Assembly: GCA_014800735.1 (NCBI GenBank)
Contig: JAAVFP010000008.1
Location: 1-64,000 of the forward strand
Direction of reading: 5' to 3'
Origin: Bacteroidales bacterium
GTDB lineage: Bacteria; Bacteroidota; Bacteroidia; Bacteroidales; Muribaculaceae
DNA: 64,000 nt
Shown here: in pieces, positions 56,202-64,000 of the stretch
Position numbering within the stretch: the stretch's first letter is position 1
Layout: each line of letters begins with the position of its first letter
The notes under the pieces: model-generated
Told to the model about the DNA's origin: nothing
The model's input: the letters and a program-made list of their open reading frames with translations, nothing else
The model's database searches: none
Position numbers and translations under genes: made by a program

Positions 56202-57746
56202 ATGAACCAGACGTCGAGAACTACTAAAAGCATCCACAACACGGTTGTGGCGATGGCCTTTTTTGTTCTCATGCTGCTGCTACAGTTCGTGTCGCGCAAG
56301 GTGTTTCTGAACTATCTTGGCACCGAGGTGCTGGGTCTGAACACAACGCTTACCAATCTGCTGCAATTCCTTAATCTGGCGGAACTTGGTATTGGTGCGG
56401 CAGTCGGTTTCTCGCTTTATAAGCCCCTGGCCAATCAGTCCTACGCCATCATCAACGAGATTGTCACCTTCCATGGCATGCTCTATCGGCGCATAGCCTC
56501 CTATATTCTGGTAGGTGGTGTGTTGATTTCCGCTTTCTTTCCCCTGATTTTTAAGAAAATGAACCTGCCGCTGTGGTATGCCTACGCATCCTTCGGCGTG
56601 CTGTTGGTGAGTGCGCTCATTGGCTACTATGTGAACTACAGGCAGATAGTGCTGTCGTCGGCACAGATGGACTATAAAATTCAGGTGGCCACGGTGCCGT
56701 GGACGCTCACCAAACTCATTGCTCAGATAGCTGCTATGTACTGCCTGCCATGGCCCTACGAAAGCTGGATAGTGCTTGAGCTGGTGTTTACGCTTATCTC
56801 GGCTTATTCCCTCCACCGCGCCACCCGCAATGCCTTTCCCGAACTCCAATCCACCGGGCATACCTTCGCAGAGCTTAAGGAAAAATATCGTGAGCTGCTC
56901 GTGAAAATCCGTCAGCTGTTCTTCCACCGAATCGGCGGTTTCGTGATGACTCAGTTCAGCTCGATAGTGATATATGCGTATATTTCACTCACCACTGTAG
57001 CTCTCTATGGCAACTACATGCTTGTTGGCACCGGACTTATCCGCCTGTGCAACGCTATGTTCAATTCGATGTCGGCCGGAGTGGGCAACCTGGTAGCCGA
57101 AGGCGACGAGCGGCATATCCGCGAGGTGTTCTACGAGCTGCTGAGCCTGCGCTTCGCCTTTGTGGGCATGCTTCTCTATGTTATGTTGCTTTGCTTCCAG
57201 CCTTTCATCAGTTTGTGGATCGGGCCGGAGTACTTGTTCGGCTATAGTACCGTGGTGCTGATAGTGGCCACGCTGTTTATCAGTCTCACCCGCAACGTGG
57301 TGGACCAATTCATCAACGCCTACGGTCTTTTCGGCGACATTTGGGCACCTGTTGTTGAGGCAAGCCTCAATGTGGGGCTATCGGTACTTTTCGGCTGGCT
57401 TTTCGGGCTGAACGGTATTCTGTTCGGAGTGTTCGTAAGCCTGGTCGTGGTGGTGGCCATGTGGAAGCCGTTCTATCTGTTCAGCCGTGCCTTCAAGCTC
57501 GGTGTGTGGCACTATTGGAGTGAGTGGATAAGAAATTCAGCGGCACTGGCATGCGCCGGAGTTGCGTCGTACTATTTGCTTGGTTCTTTCCTCAGGCTCA
57601 ATCCGTATCAGGGCTGGAGCGAACTTGTGCTGTTCGCGCTGGTGCAGGGTGTGGCGTTCGCAATATTTGCCGCAGCGTTCCTGCTGATGTTCCGCACAGG
57701 CTTCTGCCTTTTTGTTAACCGACTGACCGGTCGTCAAATTTTATAA
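56202..57746 (+). CDS. Polysaccharide flippase (Wzx-like)
   Basis: ATG at 56202 (MNQTSRTTKSIHNT, 514 residues) is preferred; an in-frame ATG at 56154 would add a poor N-terminus. The protein has about 14 membrane helices and the polysaccharide-export/flippase pattern (RKVFLNYLGTEVLGLNTTLTNLL near the start). Such proteins move lipid-linked glycans across the inner membrane. It lies 12 bases upstream of a glycosyltransferase gene, so the pair probably serves surface-glycan assembly. Confidence 0.88.
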   Translation: MNQTSRTTKSIHNTVVAMAFFVLMLLLQFVSRKVFLNYLGTEVLGLNTTLTNLLQFLNLAELGIGAAVGFSLYKPLANQSYAIINEIVTFHGMLYRRIASYILVGGVLISAFFPLIFKKMNLPLWYAYASFGVLLVSALIGYYVNYRQIVLSSAQMDYKIQVATVPWTLTKLIAQIAAMYCLPWPYESWIVLELVFTLISAYSLHRATRNAFPELQSTGHTFAELKEKYRELLVKIRQLFFHRIGGFVMTQFSSIVIYAYISLTTVALYGNYMLVGTGLIRLCNAMFNSMSAGVGNLVAEGDERHIREVFYELLSLRFAFVGMLLYVMLLCFQPFISLWIGPEYLFGYSTVVLIVATLFISLTRNVVDQFINAYGLFGDIWAPVVEASLNVGLSVLFGWLFGLNGILFGVFVSLVVVVAMWKPFYLFSRAFKLGVWHYWSEWIRNSAALACAGVASYYLLGSFLRLNPYQGWSELVLFALVQGVAFAIFAAAFLLMFRTGFCLFVNRLTGRQIL

Positions 57747-57758
57747 AACTGTGTGGTT

Positions 57759-58715
57759 ATGAAGGGCGTCGTATCTGTCATAGTACCCGTTTACAATGCC
57801 GAGCGTTTTCTGGATGAATGTATCGGCGGTATACTGGGGCAGACGTATTCCAACTTCGAACTTATATTAGTTAACGATGGCGGTCGCGATACCTCGCTTG
57901 AGATTTGCCGCCGCTACGAGGCCTGCGACGGCCGCGTCCGAGTGATTGATAAACCCAACGGAGGTGTAAGCTCGGCGCGCAACGCAGGGCTCGATGCTGC
58001 GCGCGGACAGTGGATAGTTTTCTGCGATGCAGATGATTACTATCTGCCCGACGGCCTGCAAGTGCTCACACAGTTGATGGAACAATACCCTGAAGCCGAC
58101 TTCGGAGCGGCTTCGTGCTTGAAATTGATGGGTGGAAAACTGAGCAATTTGTGCACATTTACCGATGGCTACTTTGCAACTCCCATAGTTCATCATCGCG
58201 ATTACGCCCTGTGGGCCAATATTTTCCGGCGCGATATCATTGAGCGGCTCAAACTGCGTTTTGCCGAGGGAATTTCATATTCGGAGGACCGCCTGTTCAT
58301 GCTTGAATATCTCCAGGCATGCAGGGCCATGGCTTCCTCGTCGGTGCCGGTATATGCCTACCGCATCCATCCGGATTCAGCCTGTCGTACGCACGACGTG
58401 GTGAAGATGGGGGAGCAGCAGTTTATGGCCGCCGCACGGATTCTTGAACTTGAGCAGCGCACCGGCGATGCCGAGGCCCGCGCAGTGATGCACGGTGCCA
58501 GCATCTCCATTGTGCGAATGGCCGTGGAGCACGCTGCTCTGAAGCGTTTTAATATCAAGGACCTCTCGGAACTGAAGCGTGTGTTAGAAGATACCCGCAG
58601 CCTTACGCTTCCGTCGCGGTTGCCTTACTGGCTTTTTTGCCTGGTGTCGCGCGCACGCGGAATGCGTCGGTCACTCGTGCGTTTATTTCGGGCGGATGCC
58701 AAGGGCAAATTTTAG
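57759..58715 (+). CDS. Family 2 glycosyltransferase
   Basis: ATG at 57759 is chosen over a GTG at 57753; the product has 318 residues. The GT-A fold is shown by VSVIVPVYNAERFLDECI, NGGVSSARNAGLDAARG and the metal-binding motif VFCDADDYYLPDG. It adds a sugar to a cell-surface glycan precursor; the donor and acceptor are unknown. Its last 33 bases overlap, tail to tail, with the next gene on the other strand. Confidence 0.9.
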   Translation: MKGVVSVIVPVYNAERFLDECIGGILGQTYSNFELILVNDGGRDTSLEICRRYEACDGRVRVIDKPNGGVSSARNAGLDAARGQWIVFCDADDYYLPDGLQVLTQLMEQYPEADFGAASCLKLMGGKLSNLCTFTDGYFATPIVHHRDYALWANIFRRDIIERLKLRFAEGISYSEDRLFMLEYLQACRAMASSSVPVYAYRIHPDSACRTHDVVKMGEQQFMAAARILELEQRTGDAEARAVMHGASISIVRMAVEHAALKRFNIKDLSELKRVLEDTRSLTLPSRLPYWLFCLVSRARGMRRSLVRLFRADAKGKF

Positions 58716-59639
58716 TTTGATATAAAATTTAGCTACTGCAAAGAAGGGAGCACCCATGTGTGTGCGGTTGAGCACTCGCCATGTGGCAGGGACGCTGAAC
58801 CCAAGTGACCGGATCTGATTTTCGGTGGTGTTGGCTTCGCGGCTCATGCCAAGCATTGTTGCGAAGCGGTGTTTTTTCATCAATTGCCCGGCGAGCACCC
58901 TGCGCCCGGTTTCGGTGGCTGAGTAATCGTCGGTGAAACGGTCGGCAAGGATGCCAATAGCCTTAACGGTACGGCGGAGGGTTTCCTTGTTGTCGGGCAA
59001 TACGCTGAAAGTCACACGATCGTCGCGACCGCGGTCCAAGTCGAGAAGCACCTTGTTGAAGAATCGCATTGTGCCGGCTTCTTTATAGAAGCTCATAAAG
59101 AAAATACCCTCGTAGATACGCAGTTCCTCGTCGAATGGGTGCGCAAGCATCGTGGAGCGGAGCACCACGTGAGTGAAATCGCCGGTCACACGCTGTTCAA
59201 GAAAATCACGGAACGAAAACAAGGCGGTTTCCGGCATATCGGCGAATTCCTCCACGCGATAGTCCACGGTGAACATCAGATGGCCACATTCGGGATAGCG
59301 GCTGATTGCTTCGGCGATTGTAGCCAGCGCACCGGGGCGCATGGCATCGTCGCTGTCAAGGAAGATTATGAAGCGACCGTGGGCCTTGCGGATGGCAGCA
59401 TTGCGGGCTGCGTTGGGGCCCATATTCTTCGGCAGTTGCAAAGCCACAAGCCGGGGATTGCCAGCAGCCATTTCCTGGACTATGGTGGGGGTGGCGTCGG
59501 TTGAACCGTCGTCCACCACAATATGCTCGAAAGCTACGGGGCATTGCTGCGCCGCCACACTTCGGATGCAGTTGGCTATGCAGTCCTTGCGGTTATATAC
59601 CGGAGTGATGATTGAAAATAACAAATTGGAATCCGTCAT
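58683..59639 (-). CDS. Family 2 glycosyltransferase
   Basis: ATG at 59639 gives MTDSNLLFSIITPVYN (318 residues); a GTG at 59645 that overlaps the upstream stop is an alternative. The GT-A signature is complete (ITPVYNRKDCIANC, GPNAARNAAIRKAHG and FLDSDDAMRPGA). It is coupled to the SPOR lipoprotein gene upstream. The C-terminal end overlaps the convergent glycosyltransferase by 33 bases. Confidence 0.9.
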   Translation of the reverse strand: MTDSNLLFSIITPVYNRKDCIANCIRSVAAQQCPVAFEHIVVDDGSTDATPTIVQEMAAGNPRLVALQLPKNMGPNAARNAAIRKAHGRFIIFLDSDDAMRPGALATIAEAISRYPECGHLMFTVDYRVEEFADMPETALFSFRDFLEQRVTGDFTHVVLRSTMLAHPFDEELRIYEGIFFMSFYKEAGTMRFFNKVLLDLDRGRDDRVTFSVLPDNKETLRRTVKAIGILADRFTDDYSATETGRRVLAGQLMKKHRFATMLGMSREANTTENQIRSLGFSVPATWRVLNRTHMGAPFFAVAKFYIKLKFALGIRPK

Positions 59640-59641
59640 AT

Positions 59642-60169
59642 TCACTTGGTAGAGCGTCCGGCAGCGGCATGGAGGATGAAGGGCAGGGGAGCTTTCATCG
59701 CCACGGGAGCTTTGGCGCGGAGCTGTTCGAGCGCATCGGCTGCCTGAGTGAGGCCTGAGTAGCTTCCGGCTACAACATAGTAGTAGGGCTCGGAGGTTTC
59801 AACCACAAACGCTCCGGGATAGCCGAGATCGGTGAGGCGGTCGCGTAGCGATTTTGCATTGAAAAGCTGCTTGAACTGGCCGGCCACCACATTGTAGCTT
59901 TTCAGGTTTTCGGGGATGCCGCCACCGTTTTCAGTCACTTTCACGAACTGCGACTGAACTTCAACGCTGCGGCCGTCGGGTGTCTGCATTACTTGCGACT
60001 TCATCTGGCGGCGCACTTGGCCGTAGATGGTGGAATCGATGGATTCATCCTCGGCCCGCGCGGCTACGGCTTTTTCGTAGGCTGCACGGTAGTTGGCCTC
60101 CGAGGTCTTGCATCCGGCCACAAGGGCGATGACCGTGAAAATCACTATTATATTCAACAGCTTTTTCAT
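59642..60169 (-). CDS. SPOR-domain lipoprotein
   Basis: The 175-residue protein has a lipoprotein signal (lipobox VAGC, Cys about residue 20), a charged linker and a C-terminal SPOR-like domain (about 90-165; YNVVAGQFKQLFNAKSLRDRL, YYVVAGSYSGLTQA). SPOR domains bind peptidoglycan stripped of stem peptides, often at the division site. The following glycosyltransferase start is at or next to its stop. Confidence 0.88.
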   Translation of the reverse strand: MKKLLNIIVIFTVIALVAGCKTSEANYRAAYEKAVAARAEDESIDSTIYGQVRRQMKSQVMQTPDGRSVEVQSQFVKVTENGGGIPENLKSYNVVAGQFKQLFNAKSLRDRLTDLGYPGAFVVETSEPYYYVVAGSYSGLTQAADALEQLRAKAPVAMKAPLPFILHAAAGRSTK

Positions 60170-60230
60170 ATCGGGAAATATCGGTTGTTATGTTATTCTT
60201 CTTCGTAATAATATGAGTAATCGATACCTT

Positions 60231-60506
60231 TCATAAACATTTCGCGATCGTTGATTCTCTCAGTGAGGGCTCCTTTCCATCGGGAGCCTCAAATTTGAAC
60301 CCGTGAGTGGGACTCACGAGTTGAAGTCCTTCCTGACTGAGTTTGCGTTTGAGCCATCGCCAATAGTTGCCGGCTTTCGTATAGTCCGGTTCGTCATTGA
60401 TGGCGCGTACAACGTCCGCGGCCGAAAACCACCAGCAGTTGTTTTCGTCGTCCCATACCGCACGCACCTCGCGATCATTGAAAAACCGGATAGACTTTTT
60501 GCTCAT
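60231..60506 (-). CDS. BRO-N / antirepressor-like protein, truncated
   Basis: The 91-residue product matches the start of phage-type BRO-N or DinD-like proteins (SIRFFNDREVRAVWDDENNCWWFSAADVV) and ends shortly after FEAPDGK, while family members usually run to 200-300 residues. After that point another frame continues as KGALTERINDREMFMKGIDY for 24 codons to a stop at 60193, which is 24 bases before the SPOR gene. Either the gene carries a frameshift or it uses a short natural end. The BRO-N domain binds DNA in phage regulators. It may be a domesticated prophage remnant. Confidence 0.65.
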   Translation of the reverse strand: MSKKSIRFFNDREVRAVWDDENNCWWFSAADVVRAINDEPDYTKAGNYWRWLKRKLSQEGLQLVSPTHGFKFEAPDGKEPSLRESTIAKCL

Positions 60507-60520
60507 ATCTTATACCCGCG

Positions 60521-60541
60521 TATCTTTGGATTACAAAGATA
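60521..60541. promoter_or_regulatory. Palindrome of two facing -7 boxes
   Basis: TATCTTTG and CAAAGATA form a perfect inverted repeat with a 5-base spacer in the 57-base gap between the radical SAM and BRO-N genes. Each arm matches TAnnTTTG on its own strand. It could be an operator or a promoter of the BRO-N gene (15 bases upstream of its start). Confidence 0.5.
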
Positions 60542-60563
60542 GTGATAATTATCGAGAAATCTG

Positions 60564-61646
60564 CTATCCCTGCAGTTCTTTGAGATTACATCGTAAGAGC
60601 CTTCCCTCGGCATCGCGCAGATGCATGCCGTTGCCGCGGCAGTAGCGGAAGTTGCGGCAGTCCTTGCAGTCGTCCTTGCGCATCCATGAGCGGTCGCGGT
60701 AGGGCTGGTAGCGAGTTTGCCACACCTCCCACAGGTCGTCGGTGCGCACGTTGCCCTGAGCCATATAGCAGCGTATGCTTGGACAAGCACCGATGGAGCC
60801 GTCGATAAGCACCGAGGCAACTGACACACCGGCATGGCACTGGAAAAAGCCCGGACGCACGGTGCCTTCGTAGTCGCCCAGAAAACCTTCGCAGCAGTAC
60901 TGAGCATTGATACGGCCTTCGGAACGGGTATCCTTTATGAATTCCATCAGGCTACGATACTCCACAGGAGTGAGTGCCAGGTCGGCATCGCCTGCGGCTC
61001 GGCCGGCAGGGAACACTGTGAACAGGCGCCAGCCCTTTACACCGTTGGCAATCAGATGCTCCTTAAGCTCGGGCAGGTGCGCGATGTTTCGGCGGTTCAC
61101 GCAGGTCACCACATCCCAATTGATGCCGCGCACAGCGGCCACGGTGCGGATTGCAGCGGTGGCGCGGGCAAAGGACAGCGGGTTGCCGCGCATCCAGTTA
61201 TGGTCCTCCTCAAGGCCGTCGATGCTTATGGTGATGGCACGCAGCCCCGCTTCCACCAGGCGGCGGAAACGCTCAGGGGTGAGCGCCAGGCCGTTGGTGA
61301 CTATGCCCCAGGGGTAGCCGAGGGCGTGAAGCTGAGCGCCTACGCTTTCGAGGTCGGACCGCACCAGCGGCTCGCCGCCCGTAATCACGATGGTCACCTG
61401 GTGCGGGTCCACATGCCGGGCCAGCTTGCGGCACACCTCCACAAATTCGTCGCCGGGAAAATCGGGGATGGTGGTGGATGCCGAGCAATCGCTGCCGCAG
61501 TGGCGGCACGCTATGTTGCAGCGCTGGGTGCACTCCCAGAACAGTTGCCGCATGGTGTGTTCGCGAATTTTCTGTTTTTGGTGCAACCGAAACAACTCAA
61601 GCGCAAGGCGGCGGCGAATGCCGAGTTTTGCTTTCGGGGCGCTCAT
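60564..61646 (-). CDS. Radical SAM/SPASM enzyme of the lipoprotein-linked type
   Basis: The 360-residue protein has the radical SAM motif Cys43-x3-Cys47-x2-Cys50 (WECTQRCNIACRHC), the GGEPL SAM-binding segment and a SPASM-type C-terminal Cys set (about residues 250-350: GACPSIRC, CKDCRNFRYC). I recognise the family paired in Bacteroidales with small lipoproteins (TIGR04133 with TIGR04134 as I recall). SPASM proteins usually modify peptides through extra Fe-S clusters, so the lipoproteins upstream are the likely substrates; this is inference. The start overlaps the upstream lipoprotein stop by 4 bases (ATGA). Confidence 0.9.
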   Translation of the reverse strand: MSAPKAKLGIRRRLALELFRLHQKQKIREHTMRQLFWECTQRCNIACRHCGSDCSASTTIPDFPGDEFVEVCRKLARHVDPHQVTIVITGGEPLVRSDLESVGAQLHALGYPWGIVTNGLALTPERFRRLVEAGLRAITISIDGLEEDHNWMRGNPLSFARATAAIRTVAAVRGINWDVVTCVNRRNIAHLPELKEHLIANGVKGWRLFTVFPAGRAAGDADLALTPVEYRSLMEFIKDTRSEGRINAQYCCEGFLGDYEGTVRPGFFQCHAGVSVASVLIDGSIGACPSIRCYMAQGNVRTDDLWEVWQTRYQPYRDRSWMRKDDCKDCRNFRYCRGNGMHLRDAEGRLLRCNLKELQG

Positions 61647-62059
61647 TCTGCTTCGTCCTCGACTTTTATCAGATTAAAGTCCTGCACGGCTTCGGCCTTT
61701 CCTTCGTACCACGAACCTTTGCCGCCGGAGTACTTGAGAGTCACTTCCTTAGTCTGATCCTTGTAGCCGGATTTTTCGGCTTTTACTTCAATTTTGTTGA
61801 TGGGGAATGTACTATCAGGTGACTTTATAGTGTACTTACCTTCAGAGGTGTAGACAGTATCACGCCTGGAGGTTGTCACCATGGCTCCGTCGAGCTTCTT
61901 ATTGTCATCGCCGTACACCATGCCGCTGATTTCGTACTCGCCAGCTGGGGTGCCATACATTACCATCATGCCACCATCATCGGTGGAGCATCCCGAAAAT
62001 CCCAAGAGGGCTATCAGGCCGCCAAGAATCTTGTTTGAAATGTGATTAAACCTACTCAT
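61643..62059 (-). CDS. Radical SAM-associated lipoprotein, copy 1
   Basis: The 138-residue protein has a lipoprotein signal (LLGFSGC, Cys about residue 24) followed by the family motif MYGTPAGEYEISG and a beta-sandwich of the carboxypeptidase-regulatory type. Residues about 40-128 are nearly identical to those of the neighbour at 62086; the ends differ (the tail here is NLIKVEDEAE). It lies between that copy and the radical SAM gene. What, if anything, is modified is unknown. Confidence 0.85.
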   Translation of the reverse strand: MSRFNHISNKILGGLIALLGFSGCSTDDGGMMVMYGTPAGEYEISGMVYGDDNKKLDGAMVTTSRRDTVYTSEGKYTIKSPDSTFPINKIEVKAEKSGYKDQTKEVTLKYSGGKGSWYEGKAEAVQDFNLIKVEDEAE

Positions 62060-62085
62060 AATAAATATATTTGTGTGATTTTTGG

Positions 62086-62478
62086 TTATTCTGATTTCTG
62101 GAGATTAAAGTCCTGCACGGCTTCGGCCTTTCCTTCGTACCATGAACCTTTGCCGCCGGAGTACTCGAGGGTCACTTCCTTAGTTTGATCCTTGTAGCCA
62201 GATTTTTCGGCTTTTACTTCAATTTTGTTGATTGGGAATGTTCTCTCAGGAGACTTTATAGTGTACTTACCTTCGGAGGTGTAGATAGTATCACGCATGG
62301 AGGTCGTAACCATGGCTCCGTCGAGCTTCTCATTGTCATCGCCGTACACCAGGCCGCTGATTTCGTACTCGCCCGATGGAGTACCGTACATGCACAGTTC
62401 TTCGCCACAGGCAGAAAAACCGAGCAAGGCGATGATTGCCCCGAGCATTTTTCTAAGTGTTTTATTAAACGTTTTCAT
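62086..62478 (-). CDS. Radical SAM-associated lipoprotein, copy 2
   Basis: ATG at 62478 (MKTFNKTLRK) gives 130 residues; the longer frame lacks a signal at its start. The lipobox is GFSAC, followed by MYGTPSGEYEISG and the same core as copy 1, ending NLQKSE. It is the first gene of the three-gene unit, 26 bases before copy 1. A candidate -7 box lies 66 bases upstream. Confidence 0.85.
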   Translation of the reverse strand: MKTFNKTLRKMLGAIIALLGFSACGEELCMYGTPSGEYEISGLVYGDDNEKLDGAMVTTSMRDTIYTSEGKYTIKSPERTFPINKIEVKAEKSGYKDQTKEVTLEYSGGKGSWYEGKAEAVQDFNLQKSE

Positions 62479-62544
62479 GCGGGATAAGATTAGTTGGTAA
62501 GATACTGAATTCTGTAAATTCCCGGTCACCTACCGAAGTTTTTG

Positions 62545-62552
62545 CAAATATA
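62545..62552 (-). promoter_or_regulatory. Candidate -7 box of the lipoprotein/radical SAM unit
   Basis: On the minus strand it reads TATATTTG, matching TAnnTTTG. No good -33 element is at standard spacing. Confidence 0.4.
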
Positions 62553-62615
62553 ATTAAAACTTTTGAAACGGTGTCTTAATATACGAAAATTGTGCGTTTA
62601 TCATAACATTTTAAT

Positions 62616-62650
62616 AAAAACGCCTCCGGCAGTAATTCCGGAGGCGTTTA
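62616..62650 (-). terminator. Terminator of the GH13 gene
   Basis: A perfect 12-base stem (AAACGCCTCCGG and its complement) with an 8-base loop and a T run on the minus strand lies 23 bases after the GH13 stop. Confidence 0.9.
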
Positions 62651-62672
62651 GGCACCTTATTTTTAACGTATC

Positions 62673-64000
62673 TTATTTGCTGAGGTCAAGCACGTAGACA
62701 CCACGTGCCGGCATAAGTACGGTGTCGGTCACATCGATTACCTCGCCGGTCACGGCTTCGGTACCCTTGGTGTTGTCGCCTATAACTTCGGCGAAACGCG
62801 ACATATCCACCGGGCGCACGGTGTCCGAACCGTTAATCATCACCAGTACGGTGTCGTCGCCGTTAGTGCGTGCGTAGACGTAGCACTTGGTCTGGTTGTC
62901 GGGAGTGTAGTGAATGAGTTTTCCCTCGGTGACGGCTTTGGAGTTGCGGCGCCAGTTGAGCAGCTTGCTGGCGTAGTCCCAGCACTCGTTCTGGTATTCG
63001 TTGCGGCCCTCGGGAGTGAAAGCGCTGACTGCGTCCTCCTGCCAGCCGCCGGGGAAGTCGGCGCGCATATTTTCATGTCCGCCTATGGCGATTTCCGTAC
63101 CGTAGTAAATCTGAGGAATACCACGTGTGGTGAGCAGGAAGGCAAGGCCCTGCTTGAGTTTCCAGGCGGGGTCGCCAGGCTCCATGAAGCGGTCAATATC
63201 GTGGTTGTCGAGGAACGTGAGCACATAGTTGGGGTCCGGAATCAGGAAGTCCTGAGTAATAGCCTCGTAGATTTTGAACAGACCGGCTTCGGAACCTTCG
63301 GTAGTGTTGCTCTCGTTCATGATTTCGCGCTTTGTGGTGAAAGTAAGGTCGAAGTCCATCACGGTTTTGAGCTTGGGATCCTTACCGTTGACCATCGAAC
63401 CGCGCTGCCACCAGCCGGCTGCCGAATTGCGCGGGTACCAGCCTTCGCCCACGATGTTGAAGTCGGGATATTCGTCCTCCACTTCCTCGCACCAGCGCAC
63501 CATGAAGTCATAGTCGGCATAGGGGTAGGTGTCCATGCGGATACCGTCGATACGCGAATATTCAATCCACCAGATACTGTTCTGAATGAGATATTTGGCC
63601 ACGTGGCGGTTGCGCTGGTTGAGGTCGGGCATACCGGCCACGAACCAACCGTCGGTGAGGATGTCGCGTTCGGATTGCGGAGCATGGGGGTCAAGAAGCA
63701 CCCATTTGTAGTGCGTGGTGTTCACCAGGCTTCCGGGCTCTTTCTTCACGCTGCGCATGATTGAGTCCTGTTTTTCCTGAGGCAGGGCGTTGAATTCCTC
63801 GATGGTAGCGGGCAGAGGCTCGGCATTGCGGCGACGCCATCCGCCGGGACCAAAGTTGGGGCGAGGGCCGGCCTGACGCTTGCTGATACTGGCGGCGTAG
63901 TCGTTCTGATTGAACCAATCGGTGTCAGGGATATCTTCAATCCACCAGTGGCTGCTGCCTGAATGGTTGAAAATCATGTCCATCACCACTTTTATGTTCT
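62673..64000 (-). CDS. GH13 alpha-amylase family enzyme, partial
   Basis: Only the C-terminal part is present; the frame is open to the window edge and the true start lies beyond 64000. The visible part begins in conserved region I (DMIFNHSG), then has region II (GIRMDTYPYAD, nucleophile Asp), region III (IVGEGWYP, acid/base Glu) and region IV (FLDNHDIDRF). A long loop of about 90 residues separates regions I and II. A C-terminal beta domain follows. It probably hydrolyses alpha-glucans, like SusA-type neopullulanases of Bacteroidales. Confidence 0.9.
   Translation of the reverse strand, partial: NIKVVMDMIFNHSGSSHWWIEDIPDTDWFNQNDYAASISKRQAGPRPNFGPGGWRRRNAEPLPATIEEFNALPQEKQDSIMRSVKKEPGSLVNTTHYKWVLLDPHAPQSERDILTDGWFVAGMPDLNQRNRHVAKYLIQNSIWWIEYSRIDGIRMDTYPYADYDFMVRWCEEVEDEYPDFNIVGEGWYPRNSAAGWWQRGSMVNGKDPKLKTVMDFDLTFTTKREIMNESNTTEGSEAGLFKIYEAITQDFLIPDPNYVLTFLDNHDIDRFMEPGDPAWKLKQGLAFLLTTRGIPQIYYGTEIAIGGHENMRADFPGGWQEDAVSAFTPEGRNEYQNECWDYASKLLNWRRNSKAVTEGKLIHYTPDNQTKCYVYARTNGDDTVLVMINGSDTVRPVDMSRFAEVIGDNTKGTEAVTGEVIDVTDTVLMPARGVYVLDLSK

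Overview
The window looks like a chromosomal segment from a member of the order Bacteroidales; a Muribaculaceae-like gut bacterium is plausible, but family level is inference. Evidence: Bacteroidetes-type promoters (TTTG, about 20 bases, TAnnTTTG), a complex I operon without nuoEFG and with a fused nuoCD, the type IX secretion protein PorQ, BspA-like leucine-rich-repeat proteins with type IX-like C-terminal signals, an ECF sigma/anti-sigma/outer-membrane-barrel set and a radical SAM enzyme paired with small lipoproteins. No rRNA, tRNA, CRISPR array or insertion sequence was seen.

Layout. 0.2-5.8 kb (minus): repeat protein, outer-membrane barrel with anti-sigma and ECF sigma genes, GNAT acetyltransferase, recR. 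5.9-11.9 kb (plus): tripartite RND efflux operon with a small associated protein. 12.0-12.5 kb (minus): flavin reductase-like protein. 12.6-29.8 kb (minus): one uninterrupted 18-gene run in which the complete F1Fo ATP synthase set (atpD-C-B-E-F-H-A-G) lies between nuoH and nuoI of a ten-gene complex I operon. 30.1-31.0 kb: a lipoprotein of unknown function. 31.1-36.0 kb (plus): a small-RNA-like cassette, then mltG-porQ-cmk-ispH-exonuclease and two small membrane or lipoprotein genes. 36.0-37.3 kb: a promoter, a long rod-like structured RNA and a nuclease-like gene. 37.4-43.9 kb: two paralogous BspA-like surface proteins. 44-50.3 kb: ABC-F ATPase, TonB-dependent receptor, NagB-LmbE fusion behind a leader hairpin. 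50.3-56.0 kb (minus): GH3 enzyme, Dabb protein, second ABC-F protein, aspartate kinase. 56.2-60.2 kb: flippase, two family 2 glycosyltransferases, SPOR lipoprotein. 60.2-62.5 kb (minus): a truncated or frameshifted BRO-N gene, then a radical SAM/SPASM enzyme with two tandem lipoproteins. 62.7-64 kb: the C-terminal part of a GH13 amylase that runs off the right edge.

How they work together. Complex I and ATP synthase form a chemiosmotic module that may be made from one transcript. PorQ belongs to the machinery that anchors type IX secreted proteins, and the two BspA-like proteins 1-7 kb away look like its cargo. The best candidates for undescribed biology are the rod RNA with its nuclease-like neighbour (36.1-37.3 kb), the radical SAM/lipoprotein operon (60.5-62.5 kb) and the atp-in-nuo arrangement.
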